A stretch of 64,000 nt of DNA from assembly GCF_012911845.1 (NCBI RefSeq), contig NZ_JAAXCU010000031.1:1-64000 (forward strand), in the 5' to 3' direction. Below the pieces are notes generated by a model. That model had not been told where the DNA came from, ran no database searches, and saw only the letters and a list, made by a program, of their open reading frames with translations. This DNA comes from Bacillus sp. RO2 (GTDB lineage: Bacteria; Bacillota; Bacilli; Bacillales; Bacillaceae_I). Both the position numbers and the translations under genes were made by a program. This document shows positions 61,920 through 64,000 of this stretch, in pieces; position 1 is the first letter of the stretch; the number at the start of each line of letters is the position of its first letter.

Positions 61920-62087
61920 AAGAAAACCTATAACATATCTACCTTACCCTTTCAACATTTCAACCTTAACAAATATGTTTCTCTTGACCTGGCTACACTC
62001 TGCTAATGACGGTGGGCAAGTGCTATGGCCAACTGTCTTTTCTTTTTTTCCTACACCCCATTAGTGAACATCTTGCGAATTTATCTC

Positions 62088-62510
62088 TTATACCTCTTGA
62101 TACTCATCAAGTGTCAACTGACCATCTTCAACCTTTACCGATCCATCCTTGTCCACTTTGTATTCAATTCCTTCATGATCTTCGTGAAACTCATCAATAC
62201 TCATTTGAGACTCGACAATATGCAGCGTAACATCAGTGCCAGCCTTCTTGTAAAAGTTGAAAGACTGTTCTGCAGAAGTATCACCTTTCACAATGAATTC
62301 AAGAGTGGTTTTCTTACCATCCTTGGTTGTTTTACTGAACTCGCATGTAAGCTTTTCCTCCACACCATCAATCTGCAATTCCACCACTTCACGGGTCATT
62401 TGAGACAATTCTTGCTTCTTCTCGTCCTCACCCTTTACATAAAATTGAACGAGTTCCTTTTTACTGTCCTTTGTTTGTTTATTGAAATTAGCTTTAACTG
62501 TTACTTGCAT
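62088..62510 (-). CDS. Unrecognised 140-residue phage protein
   Basis: The start MQVTVKANFNKQTKDSKKEL lies 2 bases after the RuvC-like stop. The first 80 residues hold two similar beta units (KANFNKQTKDSKKELVQFYV and EFSKTTKDGKKTTLEFIV), suggesting an internal duplication. An acidic tail follows. It is in the replication/early region; function unknown. Confidence 0.55.
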   Translation of the reverse strand: MQVTVKANFNKQTKDSKKELVQFYVKGEDEKKQELSQMTREVVELQIDGVEEKLTCEFSKTTKDGKKTTLEFIVKGDTSAEQSFNFYKKAGTDVTLHIVESQMSIDEFHEDHEGIEYKVDKDGSVKVEDGQLTLDEYQEV

Positions 62511-62512
62511 GC

Positions 62513-63079
62513 TTAGCACGCCCCTTCTAGGATTTTATGGATTACTTCGTATTGATATTTTGCTAGAGTTCCAGCGTTTTCACTACAATCTATTCCTGTT
62601 CTTATAATCCAGGATATACGAGCTATCTGGGCCATGATATAGGCATCAACCACATTGTCGCTGGAGTGAGTAAATCCATAATGTTCCTCAACAGCTTTGA
62701 TTACTGCCTTTTTTTTCTGAGGACCGGTAAGACGTTTCTTGCTGCCTACCTCCCCAATCCAGCCGGTCACATTGACAAACTTCTTCACGGCATTTGGAGC
62801 AGCCTCGTAGTAGCTCAATTTTCGCTTGTAGAGCTCGTTTCTAATACCGTGGTGCAATCCCCCTGCGAACATCGCTTTCTGCGTGTCAAAGGGGAATCCC
62901 TCGATACAGATGATGTCACCAGGACGAAGGTGGTCCACAACCTCATTTATTAAAGTGACCATTCTTTTGGGGTCCTGCGCCCCTACCCCGCTTAGTTCCT
63001 TCGCACGGAGAATCTCGCCATTTTCATCTAAGGCAACGAACCCCGTTTTACTAGATGGGTCAATTCCTAAAAATCTCAA
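62513..63079 (-). CDS. RuvC-like Holliday junction resolvase
   Basis: The 188-residue protein has the RNase H-like fold of RuvC: FLGIDPSSKTGFVALD with the first Asp (residue 6), IICIEGFPF with the Glu (about 60), and SSDNVVDAYIMAQIA with the final acidic pair. It probably resolves recombination or replication junctions before packaging. The start is TTG, overlapping the stop of the 40-residue gene as TTGA. Confidence 0.85.
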   Translation of the reverse strand: MRFLGIDPSSKTGFVALDENGEILRAKELSGVGAQDPKRMVTLINEVVDHLRPGDIICIEGFPFDTQKAMFAGGLHHGIRNELYKRKLSYYEAAPNAVKKFVNVTGWIGEVGSKKRLTGPQKKKAVIKAVEEHYGFTHSSDNVVDAYIMAQIARISWIIRTGIDCSENAGTLAKYQYEVIHKILEGAC

Positions 63080-63198
63080 TTACTCTCCTCCTCTTGCATT
63101 CTTTTAAACTCACTTTCTAGTTCTTCCACTGTTAGCTCTCTTAATAGCCGGCCGTCTTCGGCCTCATGTTTCCCCTTTAAAGAGAGTTCATGAAGCAT
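63076..63198 (-). CDS. 40-residue small phage protein
   Basis: The frame starts MLHELSLKGKHEAEDGRLLR and ends EFKRMQEEESN, all charged and helical. AAGGAG lies 7 bases before the ATG. It overlaps both neighbours (83-residue gene by 11 bases, RuvC-like by 4), which favours a real coupled gene. Confidence 0.55.
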   Translation of the reverse strand: MLHELSLKGKHEAEDGRLLRELTVEELESEFKRMQEEESN

Positions 63199-63439
63199 TA
63201 CCTGTCTCCTTAACTCCACTGGCTTCCTCCTCTAATTTGACTTTGTATTGGGAAAGATGGTCGTTCATTTTCCCCCGGAATTTATCTTGGAAGTAGAAAT
63301 GCAGCTTTTCTTCTGGATCATCAAAGCTAAGAACCTTTTTTTCATAGATGAGGAAATCTAGAAGTAATAAAAGAGGCTCCTGGTTGAAATCAACTGCATC
63401 CAGATACCACTCTCTAATTTGCGTTTGCGTGTCTGTCAT
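63188..63439 (-). CDS. Unrecognised 83-residue phage protein by the helicase
   Basis: The acidic helical protein (REWYLDAVDFNQEPLLLLLD, DDPEEKLHFYFQDKFRGKMN) overlaps the helicase gene by 26 bases. Such short genes follow the replicative helicase in Bacillus phages; a helicase-linked role is a guess. Confidence 0.5.
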   Translation of the reverse strand: MTDTQTQIREWYLDAVDFNQEPLLLLLDFLIYEKKVLSFDDPEEKLHFYFQDKFRGKMNDHLSQYKVKLEEEASGVKETGNAS

Positions 63440-64000
63440 GGAGATCCCGCATTCTCTGTGTTTTTTTGTTATAGAAAATATCTACTTTTCCAGTTGGACC
63501 ATTACGCTGTTTAGCAATATCAATTTCTAAAATGCTCTTTTTATCAGAATCGGCATTATAATATTCATCCCTATAAAGGAATCCAATTACGTCCGCATCC
63601 TGCTCGATGCTTCCACTTTCTCTTAAGTCGGACATTACAGGTCTTTTATTGGATCGTTGTTCCACTCCCCGTGATAACTGAGCAAGGGTAAGGACAGGAC
63701 TTTTAAACTCCTTGGCCATTCCCTTTAATGCAGCACTTATTTCTGATACTTGTAGATGAGCGTTTCCGTTATGGCTTTCTTCCGGCTTGATTAAGGTGAG
63801 ATAGTCAATCATAACCAGAATCTTTTTATTCGGATTCTCCCGTTTGACGTCTCGAATCTGAGCACGCATTTCATTCACTGTCTGACCAGGTTTATCAAAG
63901 ATTTGCATGTTGATTCGTTCCAATACACCTATGGCTGCAACCCAATTTTCATGATCTTTATCGTCAAAATAATGGTAAGGGTTTCGAGCCTTAATACCTT
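63414..64000 (-). CDS. Replicative DNA helicase, DnaB-type (C-terminal part; runs off the window)
   Basis: The frame is open to the right window edge, so the 5' part is missing. What is seen is the RecA-like C-terminal domain: ILVMIDYLTLIKPEE (Walker B region), VLTLAQLSRGVEQRSNKRPV with the DnaB motif, and SDLRESGSIEQDADVIGFLY, then KQRNGPTGKVDIFYN. It unwinds DNA at the phage replication fork. The terminal 25 codons before 63923 also read as helicase. Confidence 0.88.
   Translation of the reverse strand, partial: GIKARNPYHYFDDKDHENWVAAIGVLERINMQIFDKPGQTVNEMRAQIRDVKRENPNKKILVMIDYLTLIKPEESHNGNAHLQVSEISAALKGMAKEFKSPVLTLAQLSRGVEQRSNKRPVMSDLRESGSIEQDADVIGFLYRDEYYNADSDKKSILEIDIAKQRNGPTGKVDIFYNKKTQRMRDLHDRHANAN

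Noticed and set aside
61920-62087. Possible gene between the 53-codon gene and the 140-residue gene
   Set aside because: Rightward frames here run antisense into the 140-residue gene and have no ribosome-binding site.

Overview
The window is a piece of a Bacillus-type (Bacillaceae) endospore-former chromosome carrying most of a large siphovirus prophage. The host part (about 1-29.8 kb) has the gene order known from Bacillus subtilis: yajC-tgt-queA-ruvB-ruvA-bofC, a coxA-like lipoprotein, safA, nadA-nadC-nadB / nifS-niaR, pheA-pheB-obg-spo0B-rpmA-prp-rplU, rng-spoIVFB-spoIVFA, minD-minC, mreD-mreC-mreB-radC. Sporulation genes (bofC, safA, spo0B, spoIVFA/B, a CotS-like coat protein) and the L27/Prp pair fix the group; the species cannot be told. 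Differences from B. subtilis include nadE and a CotS-like kinase-fold gene between safA and the coxA-like gene, and two tandem arrays between niaR and pheA.

Host intergenic regions carry a family of about 130-bp imperfect palindromes (about 1.75, 3.5-3.8, 10.6, 18.3 and 26.7 kb, plus a half copy at 0.13 kb). Two copies are interrupted near their centre, one by an IS3-family element at the left window edge and one by another palindrome of the same family. At 16.2-16.85 kb two adjacent tandem arrays share a 52-bp period although their sequences differ.

The radC gene is cut: only its C-terminal JAMM domain remains at 29491-29778, and prophage sequence starts at that junction and runs past the right window edge. 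Next to the junction is a leftward four-gene operon of small proteins, two with ribbon-helix-helix-like sequences. The operon and its upstream region carry a dense cluster of GACGTC palindromes and related half-sites. A rightward group of unrecognised genes (31.1-33.4 kb, with an XRE-type regulator) follows. The leftward late genes then come in the usual order read backwards: lysis (amidase, holin, XhlA-like), tail tip, Dit, tape measure, frameshifted tail chaperones, major tail protein, head-tail connectors, HK97-type capsid, ClpP-like protease, portal, terminase, HNH nuclease and a likely cos region (53.9 kb).

From 54.3 to 60.5 kb is an AT-rich accessory (moron) region: unrecognised small genes each with its own terminator, two related membrane/coiled-coil proteins with duplicated 3' flanks, a gene split by an in-frame TAG, a duplicated 3' end of the ArpU-type regulator gene, and a secreted protein with its own promoter on the opposite strand. 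From 60.5 kb come ArpU, a Spo0E-like phosphatase gene with a Spo0A-box-like sequence upstream, small genes, a RuvC-like resolvase and the 3' part of a DnaB-type helicase. The integrase and the other half of radC are not in the window and are expected beyond 64 kb.
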